Part shown: piece after piece, positions 7,619 to 15,975 of the stretch
How positions within the stretch are numbered: the first letter of the stretch is position 1
Layout of the letters: every line of letters begins with the position of its first letter
Assembly (NCBI RefSeq): GCF_001293775.1
Contig: NZ_LGLN01000033.1
Coordinates: 55,308 to 94,991 of the forward strand
Direction of reading: 5' to 3'
Source of the DNA: Pseudomonas syringae pv. cilantro
Lineage (GTDB): Bacteria; Pseudomonadota; Gammaproteobacteria; Pseudomonadales; Pseudomonadaceae
DNA: 39,684 bases
Notes under the pieces: generated by a model
Databases searched by the model: none
What the model was told of the DNA's origin: nothing
Seen by the model: the letters and a program-made list of their open reading frames with translations, nothing else
Position numbers and translations under genes: made by a program

Positions 7619-7665
7619 CGTGCCGGCGCTCCGCGTCGGCACGCCTTTGCGGACGCTCTGCGTCC
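7619..7665. repeat. Two-hairpin intergenic repeat, copy 1
   Basis: It consists of a stem CGTGCCG...CGGCACG (7619-7643, about 10 pairs) followed by the perfect stem GGACGC TCT GCGTCC (7651-7665). An inverted copy of the same two-hairpin unit lies at 32496-32542. The second hairpin is followed by TGTTTTG, so it might also end the lipoprotein transcript. Confidence 0.75.
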
Positions 7666-7751
7666 TGTTTTGAGTGCGCAAAGCGCAGCCGCCATTGACT
7701 TTGCCGCGGGGCTTTCCTAGTGTCCGCGCATTGTTTTTACCGGATGTAACC

Positions 7752-8444
7752 ATGACTAGCGATGACCGCATCAAGCTTGAGCCTAGCTGGAAAGAAGCCC
7801 TGCGTGACGAGTTCGAACAGCCCTATATGACTCAGCTGCGCGATTTTCTGCGTCAGGAGCATGCGGCCGGCAAGGAGATCTATCCGCCGGGGCCACTGAT
7901 CTTCAACGCGCTGAATTCCACGCCGCTGGATAACGTGAAAGTGGTGATCCTCGGTCAGGACCCGTACCACGGCCCGAATCAGGCCCACGGTCTGTGCTTC
8001 TCGGTGCAGCCCGGCGTGCCGACGCCGCCGTCGCTGGTCAACATCTATAAAGAGCTGAAACGCGACCTGAACATCGACATTCCCAATCATGGTTGCCTGC
8101 AATCCTGGGCCGATCAAGGCGTGCTGCTGCTCAACACCACTCTGACTGTCGAGCGCGCCAACGCAGCCTCGCATGCGGGCAAAGGCTGGCAGCACTTCAC
8201 TGACCGGATCATTCAGGTGGTGAGCGAGCATCAGCCGCATCTGGTGTTTCTGTTATGGGGTGCTCATGCGCAGAGCAAACAGAAGCTGGTCGACGCGACC
8301 AGGCACCTGGTGCTGACGTCCGTCCATCCATCGCCGCTGTCGGCCTACAAAGGCTTTTTGGGCAACGGCCATTTCGGGCGGGCCAACAAGTACCTTGAGC
8401 AAAACGGCATCGAACCGATTGATTGGCGACTGCCTAACCTGTGA
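7752..8444 (+). CDS. ung: Uracil-DNA glycosylase
   Basis: A 230-residue family 1 uracil-DNA glycosylase, which removes uracil from DNA to start base excision repair. The water-activating loop GQDPYHGP is present with the catalytic Asp at residue 70, and the DNA-intercalation loop [11 protein letters not shown] near the C-terminus contains the second catalytic His. Length and start ([13 protein letters not shown]) match Pseudomonas Ung. The ribosome site before 7752 is weak, but a longer start at 7674 would overlap the repeat element. It ends 9 bases from the convergent membrane-protein gene. Confidence 0.96.
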   Translation: MTSDDRIKLEPSWKEALRDEFEQPYMTQLRDFLRQEHAAGKEIYPPGPLIFNALNSTPLDNVKVVILGQDPYHGPNQAHGLCFSVQPGVPTPPSLVNIYKELKRDLNIDIPNHGCLQSWADQGVLLLNTTLTVERANAASHAGKGWQHFTDRIIQVVSEHQPHLVFLLWGAHAQSKQKLVDATRHLVLTSVHPSPLSAYKGFLGNGHFGRANKYLEQNGIEPIDWRLPNL

Positions 8445-8453
8445 GCGACGCGC

Positions 8454-9488
8454 TCAGTCAGCGAGCCGCTTGTTCCAGAGGCGGTACAGCGGCTCGGCGA
8501 GAAACAGCACGAACAGCAGGCGCATGACCTGCATGGCCGTAACCAGCGGTACTGACAGTTGCAGCACCTCGGCGGTCAGGCTCATCTCGGCAATGCCGCC
8601 GGGCATCATGCCCAGCGTCAACGAACGCAAATCCAGCTGGGTGAGGGCGCTGAGGCCCAGTGCTGCGAGTGCTGCGATCAGCATCGTCAATGCAGTGCCC
8701 AGCAGGGTGCGTGCCAGAAACGACGGCGCTCGCCGAAAGAACGCCCGGTTGAAGTGACAGCCCAGCCCGCTGCCGATCAGCAATTGACCGAGCTGGCTGG
8801 CACCGTTGGGCAAACCGATCCGCAGATCCCAGACCACACTCACCACCGCGCTCAGCAGCAACGGGCCGAACAGCCATGGGTTGGGCTGCTTGAGACGTTG
8901 CCATAACCAAGCCAGTGCGGCACCGACCGGCAGCAGCAACGCCAGCCAGCGCCAGTCCACCAGCGTGGCGTGCAGCGTGGGTGCGCCATCCCCCAGCAAG
9001 TATTTGAAAATCGCGGGCACACAGAGCACCACGGCCAGCACCCGAAGACTTTGCGCAGCAGCCACGCTGCTGAGCGTGGCACCATTGCGGGCACCGAGGT
9101 TGACCATCTCTCCCGAACCGCCCGGCATGCTGGAGAAAAACGCCGTAGGCCGGTCCTCGCCAGTACGCAGCATCAGCCAGACGCCGATCAGGCACGACAG
9201 GCTGGTGACCAGCGCACCGAAAAAAATCAAGCCGAAATGCGCCAGCACCTGTTCGATGACCACCGGGGTAAAGTGCAGGCCGATGCCGGTCCCGATGATC
9301 AACTGACCGCATTTGCGGCCGCCGGGAATCTGCGCCAGTTGCCAGGGTGTCAGGCAGCGCACGAGGATGATCGCCAGCAACGAGCCGACCATCCACGGCA
9401 GCGGCCAGCCGACCTGACTGGCGAGGTAGCCGCCCAGCAGGCCGACCAGCGGCGTTGCCCACCAACAACGCAGAGCAGGCTCAGTCAT
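8454..9488 (-). CDS. AbrB-family integral membrane protein (PF05145)
   Basis: A 344-residue polytopic membrane protein with about ten hydrophobic segments in two similar halves, each with a GxGLGCHF/GTGIGLHF-type motif and a small-residue MPGG motif (SSMPGGSGEM and MMPGGIAEM). This is the family carrying the names AbrB or ammonia monooxygenase, both inherited from old annotation. The protein is neither the Bacillus AbrB regulator nor an oxygenase. It overlaps the end of tctA by 8 bases and is therefore probably co-transcribed with the tricarboxylate transporter. Substrate unknown. Confidence 0.85.
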   Translation of the reverse strand: MTEPALRCWWATPLVGLLGGYLASQVGWPLPWMVGSLLAIILVRCLTPWQLAQIPGGRKCGQLIIGTGIGLHFTPVVIEQVLAHFGLIFFGALVTSLSCLIGVWLMLRTGEDRPTAFFSSMPGGSGEMVNLGARNGATLSSVAAAQSLRVLAVVLCVPAIFKYLLGDGAPTLHATLVDWRWLALLLPVGAALAWLWQRLKQPNPWLFGPLLLSAVVSVVWDLRIGLPNGASQLGQLLIGSGLGCHFNRAFFRRAPSFLARTLLGTALTMLIAALAALGLSALTQLDLRSLTLGMMPGGIAEMSLTAEVLQLSVPLVTAMQVMRLLFVLFLAEPLYRLWNKRLAD

Positions 9489-10995
9489 GAATCGTGATAG
9501 CGCGTTGTTTCGCGCGTTTACGCCAGATCCGCAGCAGCGGGAACAGCAGCATGAACGCCGTCACCACCCAGACCCCGAGCGTGATCGGGCTGGACCAGAG
9601 AATCCCCAGTTCGCCATTGGAGATCGACAGGGCGCGGCGCAGGTTTTGCTCCATCAGGCCGCCGAGGATGAACCCGAGCAGGATCGGCGACAGCGGGAAG
9701 TCCAGCTTGCGCAGGATGTAACCGAAGATGCCGATGCCGACCATCAGAAACAGGTCGAACGTGGTCGCATGCACCGCGTACACGCCAATCCCGGTGATGA
9801 TCGCGATCACCGGCACCAGCGCCCAGTTCGGCACCGCAAGGATGCGGGTAAAAATGCGGATCATCGGGATGTTGAGGATCACCAGCATGATATTGGCGAT
9901 GAATAACGACGCGATCAGGCCCCAGACGATGTCCGGTTGTTGCTGAAAGAGCATCGGCCCCGGCGTGATGTTGTACAGCGATAGCGCGCCGATCATCACT
10001 GCCGTGGTACCGGAGCCAGGAACGCCCAGGGTCAGCATCGGTACCAGAGCGCCACAGGCCGTGGCGCCGATGGCGGTTTCCGGTGCGGCCAGACCGCGCA
10101 TGTCACCCTGACCGAACTTGCCGCTTGCGCCGGCGATGCGTTTCTCGGTCATGTAGGCGACCGCACTGGCCAGCGTCGCCCCTGCACCCGGCAGCACGCC
10201 GAGGATGAAGCCCAGCAGCCCGCAGCGCACATTAACGGCGAATACCGAAGCGGCTTCCTTGACGTTGAACATCATGCGCCCGGTGGCGTTGACCGCTTCC
10301 TGGCCGCGATGGGTTTTCTCCAGCAATAACAGAATTTCGCTGATCGAGAACAGCCCCAGGACCAGCACCACAAACTGAATGCCATCGGTCAGGTGAATGT
10401 TATCGCCGGTAAAACGGTATACGCCGCTGTTGGCATCGATGCCGACGGCGGATAGAAACAGGCCGATCAACGCAGCGATAAACGTTTTCAGTGGCTTGTC
10501 GCCCGCCATGCCGCCCAGACAGACAATCGCGAACACCATCAGCACGAAGTATTCTGCCGGGCCGAAGGCAATCGCCCACTTGGCGAGCAACGGCGCGAAC
10601 AGCACCATGCCGCAGGTTGCGATGAACGCACCGATGAACGAACTCCATGCTGACAGCGACAACGCGACACCGGCCAGGCCCTGACGCGCCATCGGGTAAC
10701 CGTCCAGCGTGGTCATGACGGTCGAGGCTTCACCCGGAATGTTAAGCAGAATCGAGCTGATACGGCCGCCGTATTCGCAACCCAGGTACACGGCCGCGAG
10801 CAGAATCAGTGCCGATTCGGGCGGCAGGCCCAGCGCGAAGGCAATCGGAATCAACAGCGCCACGCCGTTGATCGGTCCGAGCCCCGGCAGCAGGCCGACG
10901 ACGGTACCGATCAGCGTGCCGGACAGCGCGGTGATCAGGTTGTAGGGAGTGAGGGCGACGCCGAAGCCCTGGCCCAGATAGCCGAACGTATCCAT
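9481..10995 (-). CDS. tctA: Tripartite tricarboxylate transporter, large membrane subunit TctA
   Basis: A 504-residue protein with about 12 membrane segments, the full size of TctA. The N-terminal family signature GLLPGLGPINGVALLIP and the matching second-half LGVLPGAGATLASAVAY are present, as is GVPGSGTTAVMIGAL. It forms the transport channel with TctB and receives citrate-like substrates from TctC. It starts one base after the tctB stop and its end overlaps the AbrB-like gene. Confidence 0.95.
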   Translation of the reverse strand: MDTFGYLGQGFGVALTPYNLITALSGTLIGTVVGLLPGLGPINGVALLIPIAFALGLPPESALILLAAVYLGCEYGGRISSILLNIPGEASTVMTTLDGYPMARQGLAGVALSLSAWSSFIGAFIATCGMVLFAPLLAKWAIAFGPAEYFVLMVFAIVCLGGMAGDKPLKTFIAALIGLFLSAVGIDANSGVYRFTGDNIHLTDGIQFVVLVLGLFSISEILLLLEKTHRGQEAVNATGRMMFNVKEAASVFAVNVRCGLLGFILGVLPGAGATLASAVAYMTEKRIAGASGKFGQGDMRGLAAPETAIGATACGALVPMLTLGVPGSGTTAVMIGALSLYNITPGPMLFQQQPDIVWGLIASLFIANIMLVILNIPMIRIFTRILAVPNWALVPVIAIITGIGVYAVHATTFDLFLMVGIGIFGYILRKLDFPLSPILLGFILGGLMEQNLRRALSISNGELGILWSSPITLGVWVVTAFMLLFPLLRIWRKRAKQRAITIHD

Positions 10996-10996
10996 A

Positions 10997-11455
10997 TCAG
11001 TTCTCCAGAACGCTGAGCAGGCCTAAAGGCAGCGGAACATCCATGGCCTTGTCGAACAGCAGGTACAGGCCGACGCTCATCAGAATCACCACCACGATGC
11101 TGGGCAGCCAGCGTCCGCCATAGAGGCGCGCCATGGGGATGCCGATCAGGATGCTGCTGAGAATGAAGCCCAGCGGTTCGAACAGCCCGGCAAAGATCAG
11201 CAGCAGGCCGATGCATATGCCGATCTTGATCAGGGTTTGACGGTCCAGCGCGGGCTCTTCTTCAGTGTGGACGATGGCCGTAGGACGAATCAGCATGTAC
11301 AGCAGGCCAACGCCCATCAGCCCGAGGATCAACAGCGGAAAGGCGCGGGGGCCAACCGGTTCGTAGGAAAAAGTTGCCTGATAAGGCCAGGCCATAAGGG
11401 CCAGGCCGGCGCATGCCATTAACAGAATGGCCGCGAAAATGCGTTGTATGACCAT
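10997..11455 (-). CDS. tctB: Tripartite tricarboxylate transporter, small membrane subunit TctB
   Basis: A 152-residue protein with four hydrophobic segments, the normal form of TctB. The motif GPRAFPLLILGLMGVGLLY after the first membrane segment is the usual P-x-x-F-P region. It lies between tctC and tctA in the standard C-B-A order and is separated from tctA by a single base. The gene is preceded by a GGAGC ribosome site. Confidence 0.93.
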   Translation of the reverse strand: MVIQRIFAAILLMACAGLALMAWPYQATFSYEPVGPRAFPLLILGLMGVGLLYMLIRPTAIVHTEEEPALDRQTLIKIGICIGLLLIFAGLFEPLGFILSSILIGIPMARLYGGRWLPSIVVVILMSVGLYLLFDKAMDVPLPLGLLSVLEN

Positions 11456-11471
11456 GAGAAGCTCCTGCGTC

Positions 11472-11490
11472 GCGCCCGTCTGGCGGGCGC
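11472..11490 (-). other. Intercistronic hairpin between tctC and tctB
   Basis: A perfect 7-base stem GCGCCCG/CGGGCGC with a 5-base loop lies in the 62-base gap between the binding-protein and permease genes. No T-run follows. Such hairpins after a binding-protein gene often stabilise its mRNA so that it is made in excess over the membrane subunits. That role here is inferred. Confidence 0.5.
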
Positions 11491-11517
11491 AACCGAAAGT
11501 CAGTCAATTGCGTTCAA

Positions 11518-12495
11518 TTACTGAATCAGGCCGAATTCCTTGGCCAGCATCTTGTAGTCGGTCACCTGTTTCTTGACGTAGGTGTCCAGTTCCGGACCGG
11601 TCATGGCAAACGGGAACAGCTCGCGCTGATCACGCAATTTGGCAAAATCTTCCGAAGCCAGAATCTTGTCGAACGCCGCTTTCCACCAGTTGTAGTCTTC
11701 GTCGCTGACCTTCGGCCCCAGATAGAAGCCGCGCACGACGGGCCAGACGATGTCGTAGCCCTGTTCCTTGGCGGTCGGGATGCCTTTCATTTCCGGTTCG
11801 TCGATGCGCTTCTCGGCGAACACGGCAAGCAGGCGCATGTCACCGCTCAAGATGTGTGGCATCGAGTCGGAAATGTCGGTGCTGCCCACCTGAATGTGGC
11901 CGCCCAGCAACGCCGTGGCGATCTCGCCGCCACCTTCCAGCGCGACATAGCGCAAGTCGCGAGGGTTGATGCCTGCGGCTTTGGCGATCAGCGCGGTTTG
12001 CATCCAGTCCTGGCTGCCGACCGTGCCCCCGGAGCCAATCACGACTTTGCTCGGATCGGCCTTGAGGGCTTTGACCAGATCGTCGAGGTTGTTGTACGGC
12101 GAGTCGCTTTTCACGGCGATGGCACCGTAGCTGGTGCCGACGGCGGCGAGCCAGCGAACGGCGTTCTCGTCAAAACGGCCGAATTTGCCTTGTGCCAGAT
12201 TGAGCAGCGAGCCGCTGGACCACGCAACCAGCGTGCCTGCATCAGCCGGGCGCTGAGCGACCACCGCGTTGTAGGCCACTGCGCCGACACCGCCGGGCAT
12301 ATACGTCACGCGCATGGGCGTGGACAGAATCTTTTCGTTGATCAGCGCGCTCTGGATCAGCTTGCAGGTCAGGTCGAAGCCGCCGCCGGGCGATGCCGGT
12401 GCGATGCATTCCGGGCGCCGAGGGTCTGCAAACAGTTGGCTGGCAAGCAACAGACAGCCAGCAGTGGCCGCTAGCTGACGCAGGGAAATCTTCAT
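11518..12495 (-). CDS. tctC: Tripartite tricarboxylate transporter, periplasmic binding protein TctC
   Basis: A 325-residue extracytoplasmic binding protein of the TctC/Bug family. It has a signal peptide (MKISLRQLAATAGCLLLAS...LFA) and family features: ASPGGGFDLTCKLIQ near the start, then VTYMPGGVGAVAYN and IGSGGTVGSQDW. It is expected to bind citrate or a related tricarboxylate and deliver it to TctAB. The start has a good GGAG site 7 bases upstream, directly preceded by a Crc/Hfq-type CA motif. Confidence 0.94.
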   Translation of the reverse strand: MKISLRQLAATAGCLLLASQLFADPRRPECIAPASPGGGFDLTCKLIQSALINEKILSTPMRVTYMPGGVGAVAYNAVVAQRPADAGTLVAWSSGSLLNLAQGKFGRFDENAVRWLAAVGTSYGAIAVKSDSPYNNLDDLVKALKADPSKVVIGSGGTVGSQDWMQTALIAKAAGINPRDLRYVALEGGGEIATALLGGHIQVGSTDISDSMPHILSGDMRLLAVFAEKRIDEPEMKGIPTAKEQGYDIVWPVVRGFYLGPKVSDEDYNWWKAAFDKILASEDFAKLRDQRELFPFAMTGPELDTYVKKQVTDYKMLAKEFGLIQ

Positions 12496-12510
12496 GTTCA
12501 GTCTCCAGAT

Positions 12511-12518
12511 TTGTTGTT
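12511..12518 (-). promoter_or_regulatory. Crc/Hfq CA motif next to the tctC ribosome binding site
   Basis: The minus strand has AACAACAA, a perfect AAnAAnAA catabolite-activity motif, just upstream of the GGAG of tctC. Hfq with Crc binds such sites in Pseudomonas mRNAs and blocks translation when preferred carbon sources are present. Position beside the ribosome site supports a functional role, but no binding data are available here. Confidence 0.65.
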
Positions 12519-12542
12519 TTTAGCTGAGAGAGTTTTGTGGGG

Positions 12543-12737
12543 TCAGGAAGCTGCCGGGCAATCGCTTTGATCGCGCGCACAACGAAAAGCTGTTCGCTGA
12601 CAACAGGCTGTCATCGGTACAGAGGTGTGCACTGCCGGATTGAAGCGTGACTGGTTGAAGACCGTGGAGCAGGGCGCTGAGCTATCCACGAGGGACAGGC
12701 GGCCGGGGGAAACGCAGGCCTGGTAGGGCGTAGACAT
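12543..12737 (-). CDS. Possible 64-residue leader ORF before tctC
   Basis: The short frame starts with ATG at 12737, with GGAG 7 bases before it and its own CA motif (12759-12766) further upstream. It ends 47 bases before tctC. The product begins MSTPYQACVSPGRLSLVD, has no recognisable domain and no signal peptide. In P. aeruginosa the porin gene opdH occupies this place, and this frame does not resemble an OprD-type porin start. It may be a leader peptide or a chance frame retained in the old leader. Confidence 0.3.
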   Translation of the reverse strand: MSTPYQACVSPGRLSLVDSSAPCSTVFNQSRFNPAVHTSVPMTACCQRTAFRCARDQSDCPAAS

Positions 12738-12758
12738 GGGGTGACTCCATTTACCGAT

Positions 12759-12766
12759 TTATTGTT
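12759..12766 (-). promoter_or_regulatory. Second CA motif in the tct leader
   Basis: The minus strand reads AACAATAA, fitting AAnAAnAA, about 10 bases upstream of the GGAG of the short leader ORF. It repeats the arrangement seen at tctC, so the tct mRNA may carry two Crc/Hfq sites. The region is A-rich, so chance occurrence is possible. Confidence 0.4.
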
Positions 12767-12841
12767 TTTATTTTCAGACGCATCCGGGCGTCTGTGTTTA
12801 CGTACCCGTTTCAGCGGGTCGTTAAGCGATGCTAAATCATC

Positions 12842-12928
12842 AACCTTTCGCAAACCTTTCAGTGGCCTGCCAGGTGACCGATGAAGCTTCAAGTCGTTTC
12901 TGTTCTTCACAGGCAGCGGCCTGCCTGT
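12842..12928 (+). promoter_or_regulatory. Candidate TctD operator: 11-base-spaced direct repeats and a palindrome
   Basis: AACCTTTC occurs twice with an 11-base period (12842 and 12853), one helical turn, as typical for OmpR-family regulators. A perfect 8-base palindrome ACAGGCAG-cggc-CTGCCTGT follows at 12909-12928, about 54 bases before tctD. Either or both may control the divergent promoters. Assignment to TctD is inference from location. Confidence 0.4.
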
Positions 12929-12981
12929 AAACTCCTCCGCCACAAGCCCCGGCTAACAACAGTGTCAATCAGGAGACGGCG

Positions 12982-13653
12982 ATGCGTGTTCTTCTTGTGG
13001 AAGATCATCTGCAATTGGCTGAAAGTGTTGCGCAGGCGCTCAAGAGCGCGGGTTTGACCGTTGATGTGCTGCATGATGGCGTGGCCGCCGACCTGGCCTT
13101 GAGCAGTGAGGAATATGCCGTCGCGATTCTTGATGTCGGGCTGCCGCGCATGGACGGCTTCGAGGTGCTGGCGCGTTTGCGGGCGCGCAGCAAGAACCTG
13201 CCGGTACTGATGCTGACCGCGCGCAGTGACGTCAAGGATCGCGTTCACGGCCTCAATCTGGGGGCGGATGATTACTTGGCCAAGCCCTTCGAACTGTCCG
13301 AACTGGAAGCCAGGGTCAAGGCCTTGCTGCGACGCAGCGTGCTGGGGGGCGAGCGGCAGCAGTGCTGCGGCGTGCTGACTTATGATCTGGACACACGGCG
13401 TTTCACGCTCGGCGAAGAACTGTTGACGTTGACCTCGCGCGAGCAGGCGGTGCTGGAGGCCCTGATCGCCCGGCCCGGCAGGGTGATGAGCAAGGAGCAG
13501 CTGGCGGCACAGGTCTTCGGGCTTGATGAAGAAGCCAGCCCCGATGCCATCGAAATCTATATTCATCGCCTGCGCAAGAAGCTCGACGGGCATGCCGTGG
13601 CCATTGTGACCTTTCGGGGTCTGGGGTATCTGCTTGAAAGTCGCGATGATTAA
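12982..13653 (+). CDS. tctD: Response regulator TctD (OmpR family)
   Basis: A 223-residue regulator with an N-terminal receiver domain (phosphoacceptor Asp51 in AILDVGLPRMDGFE, conserved Lys in the KPF motif) and a C-terminal winged-helix DNA-binding domain (DAIEIYIHRLRKKLD). It is divergent from tctCBA and followed by a histidine kinase whose start overlaps its stop, so it very likely activates the tricarboxylate transporter in response to citrate-like compounds. The start has an AGGAG site. Confidence 0.93.
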   Translation: MRVLLVEDHLQLAESVAQALKSAGLTVDVLHDGVAADLALSSEEYAVAILDVGLPRMDGFEVLARLRARSKNLPVLMLTARSDVKDRVHGLNLGADDYLAKPFELSELEARVKALLRRSVLGGERQQCCGVLTYDLDTRRFTLGEELLTLTSREQAVLEALIARPGRVMSKEQLAAQVFGLDEEASPDAIEIYIHRLRKKLDGHAVAIVTFRGLGYLLESRDD

Positions 13654-15031
13654 CGACAGCCTGCGCTGGCGGCTGTTGTGGAATCTGGCATTGCTGTTGG
13701 TGGTGCTGATGCTGGCCAGCGGCATGAGTGCTTACTGGAACGGCCGGGAAGTGGCCGATACGGCCTACGACCGTACGCTGCTGGCATCGGCGCGAACCAT
13801 CGCGGCCGGCCTGACTCAGCGTGACGGCACCTTGAGCGCCGACATTCCCTACGTGGCGCTGGACACCTTCGCCTACGACAGCGAAGGGCGGATTTATTAT
13901 CAGGTCAATGACATCCATCAGAAGCTGATCTCCGGCTACGAAAACCTGCCATCTCCGCCGCCGGGTACTCTGCGCACCGACGATTATCCGGCGCTGGCCA
14001 AGTTTTATAACGGCACCTATCAGGGGCAGGACGTGCGGGTGGTCAGCTTGCTCAAGCCGGTGACCGACCCTGGCATGAACGGGGTGGCGGAAATCCGCGT
14101 GGCGGAAACCCAGGAGGCGCGCAAAGGCATGGCGCGCAGCCTGATGGCCGACACCTTGCTGCGCCTTGGCATGCTCGGCGGTGGCGCATTGCTGCTGGTC
14201 TGGTTCACGGTCAGCGCAGCGTTGCGCCCGCTGGAGCGACTGCGCACGTCGGTTGAAGAGCGCCAGTCGGACGATCTTCGTGCATTGCCGATGGTCGAGG
14301 TGCAGCATGAACTGCGCCCGTTGGTCGGCGCGCTGAACCACTTCACCGAACGGCTGCGCATGCAGTTCGAGCGGCAGGCGCAGTTCATCGCCGATGCGGC
14401 CCATGAATTGCGCACGCCCCTGGCGGCCCTCAAGGCACGGGTCGAGCTGGGCTTGCGTGAGCGTGAACCGCACCGCTGGCGCGAAACGCTTGAGGCGGCG
14501 GCGCTGGGCACGGATCGGCTCACGCATCTGGCCAATCAGTTGCTGTCGCTGGCGCGGATCGAAAACGGCGCGCGGGCGATTGCCGAAGGTGGCGCGCAGC
14601 AACTGGACCTCAGTCAACTGGCCAGAGAGCTGGGCATGGCCATGGCGCCGCTGGCCCATTCACGCGGCGTCGCGTTGGCGCTGGAGGCTGACGAGCCGGT
14701 CTGGCTGCGTGGCGAGCCGACCTTGTTGAACGAGTTGCTGAGCAATCTGATCGACAACGCGCTGGCGCACACGCCGCCAGGCGGCAATGTGGTGCTGCGG
14801 GTCTACGCGCCCGCTGTGCTGGAGGTCGAGGATGACGGTGCGGGCATTCCGCAAGACGAGCGCGAACGGGTTTTCGAACGCTTCTATCGCAGCAGTCAGC
14901 GGGGCAGTGGCGCAGGGCTCGGTCTGGCTATCGTGGGCGAGATCTGCCGGGCGCATCTGGCCAGGATTACGCTGCATGATGGCGCCGAGCGAGGTCTCAA
15001 AGTGCGGGTCAGTTTCACAACCATGTCCTGA
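13646..15031 (+). CDS. tctE: Sensor histidine kinase TctE
   Basis: A 461-residue kinase starting at the ATG at 13646, which overlaps the tctD stop by 8 bases. It has a membrane segment near residues 8-32, a periplasmic sensor region, a second membrane segment near 172-195, HAMP, a dimerisation/phosphoacceptor domain with His253 in AAHELRTPLA, and a catalytic domain with N-box NLIDNALAHTPPGG, DDGAGIP and GSGAGLGLAIV. It is expected to sense tricarboxylates outside the cell and phosphorylate TctD. A TTG start 12 bases upstream in the same frame is possible but less likely. Confidence 0.92.
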   Translation: MINDSLRWRLLWNLALLLVVLMLASGMSAYWNGREVADTAYDRTLLASARTIAAGLTQRDGTLSADIPYVALDTFAYDSEGRIYYQVNDIHQKLISGYENLPSPPPGTLRTDDYPALAKFYNGTYQGQDVRVVSLLKPVTDPGMNGVAEIRVAETQEARKGMARSLMADTLLRLGMLGGGALLLVWFTVSAALRPLERLRTSVEERQSDDLRALPMVEVQHELRPLVGALNHFTERLRMQFERQAQFIADAAHELRTPLAALKARVELGLREREPHRWRETLEAAALGTDRLTHLANQLLSLARIENGARAIAEGGAQQLDLSQLARELGMAMAPLAHSRGVALALEADEPVWLRGEPTLLNELLSNLIDNALAHTPPGGNVVLRVYAPAVLEVEDDGAGIPQDERERVFERFYRSSQRGSGAGLGLAIVGEICRAHLARITLHDGAERGLKVRVSFTTMS

Positions 15032-15041
15032 TCCTGATCAG

Positions 15042-15863
15042 CTAGTAGAGCATGCTCTTGGCTTCTTCCATCTGCGCCGCCAGCGTGCCGTCGGCTTCGC
15101 TCAGCCTTAACTGATGGAATGCGGGCAGGTCGGCCATCTCGATCTCGCTGAACGGGTGGTCGGTGTTCTTGTGGAGGTGCACCGTGGCAATCTGCACCAG
15201 GTCGGTGTAGTCGGGGTTTTTTGACACGCGGGCAAAGTCCTGGAACTGGCCAGGCACGCAAGCCAGTGGCTCGGGGAAGTCCCATGAACGCAGCAGGCGC
15301 TCGCCGATGACCGGGTGAATGCTGTCAATGACATGGTTGAGGCTGATCGGGTCCGCCAGCAGTTCGAAATGATCTTCGGCATACGTCAGAATCGGCAAAA
15401 TGCCGATCAGATGGATCAGCCCGGCAAGCGTCGCCTGATCTGGCTTGAGGTGAGTGTAGCGCTGGCAAAGGGTGTAGCTGATCCCGGCGACCTGAAGGCT
15501 CTGTTTCCAGATTTCACGCATCTTCTTTTCAATGACTTCCGACTTGGCGTGAAACATTTGCTCGACCACCAGGCCGATGGCCAGGTTGCAGGTGTAATTG
15601 ACGCCCAGGCGACGAATCGCCGTGTTGACGTCGCTGACTTCAAAATTAGGGCGCAACAAGGGGCTGTTCGCCACTTTGATCAGGCGTGCGGAGAGGGCGG
15701 TATCGCTACCAATGACCTTGCTCAAGTCCGCGATACTGATTTCAGTGTCTTCGGCGGCAAGGCGAATTCTCAATGCTACTTCCGGCAGGGTCGGCAGAAA
15801 CAGGGCATCTCTATCGATAGCCTTGATCAGGTTTCTCTGCACCTCGTCAGCCATCTTGCTCAT
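15042..15863 (-). CDS. HDOD domain protein
   Basis: A 273-residue cytoplasmic protein made almost wholly of an HDOD domain, an HD-like fold lacking metal catalytic residues, often found in signalling. Typical sequence includes LPTLPEVALRIRLAAED, LSKVIGSDTALSARLIKVAN and AGLIHLIGILPIL. The start is taken at ATG 15863 (MSKMADEVQRNL). The frame stays open to 16022, but that would overlap the end of ygfZ and add an unlikely N-terminus. An ATG at 15869 is equally possible. Function is unknown. It ends about 10 bases from the convergent tctE stop. Confidence 0.85.
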   Translation of the reverse strand: MSKMADEVQRNLIKAIDRDALFLPTLPEVALRIRLAAEDTEISIADLSKVIGSDTALSARLIKVANSPLLRPNFEVSDVNTAIRRLGVNYTCNLAIGLVVEQMFHAKSEVIEKKMREIWKQSLQVAGISYTLCQRYTHLKPDQATLAGLIHLIGILPILTYAEDHFELLADPISLNHVIDSIHPVIGERLLRSWDFPEPLACVPGQFQDFARVSKNPDYTDLVQIATVHLHKNTDHPFSEIEMADLPAFHQLRLSEADGTLAAQMEEAKSMLY

Positions 15864-15975
15864 GTGCATCTCGCAGCCGTTAAGAGTGTCCAGCGTTTTC
15901 CGCGCGCCCAAAGCAGCGCCAGCGTGCTTCTGGATCGCTCTAGAGACATTAGGAACGTGAATGTGTTCGCCAGGC

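Larger units (their letters stand above)
12496..12981. other. Divergent control region between tctC and tctD
   Basis: This 486-base region separates the transporter operon from its regulator genes. It contains the CA motifs and short leader frame described separately. It also holds the inverted repeat CAGACGC/GCGTCTG around 12776-12796, two direct AACCTTTC repeats (12842-12849 and 12853-12860) and the palindrome ACAGGCAG/CTGCCTGT (12909-12928). No porin gene or recognisable remnant is present. Confidence 0.7.

Noticed and set aside
8454..9488. Reading the AbrB-family label as a transcription regulator or ammonia monooxygenase
   Set aside because: The protein is wholly membrane-embedded with two similar halves and has neither a DNA-binding domain nor copper-oxygenase motifs.
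12776..12796. CAGACGC/GCGTCTG inverted repeat as a terminator
   Set aside because: No T-run follows on either strand, and no gene ends nearby. It was kept only as part of the control-region description.
13403..14659. 418-codon frame on the minus strand
   Set aside because: Antisense to tctD and tctE; no domain is recognisable.
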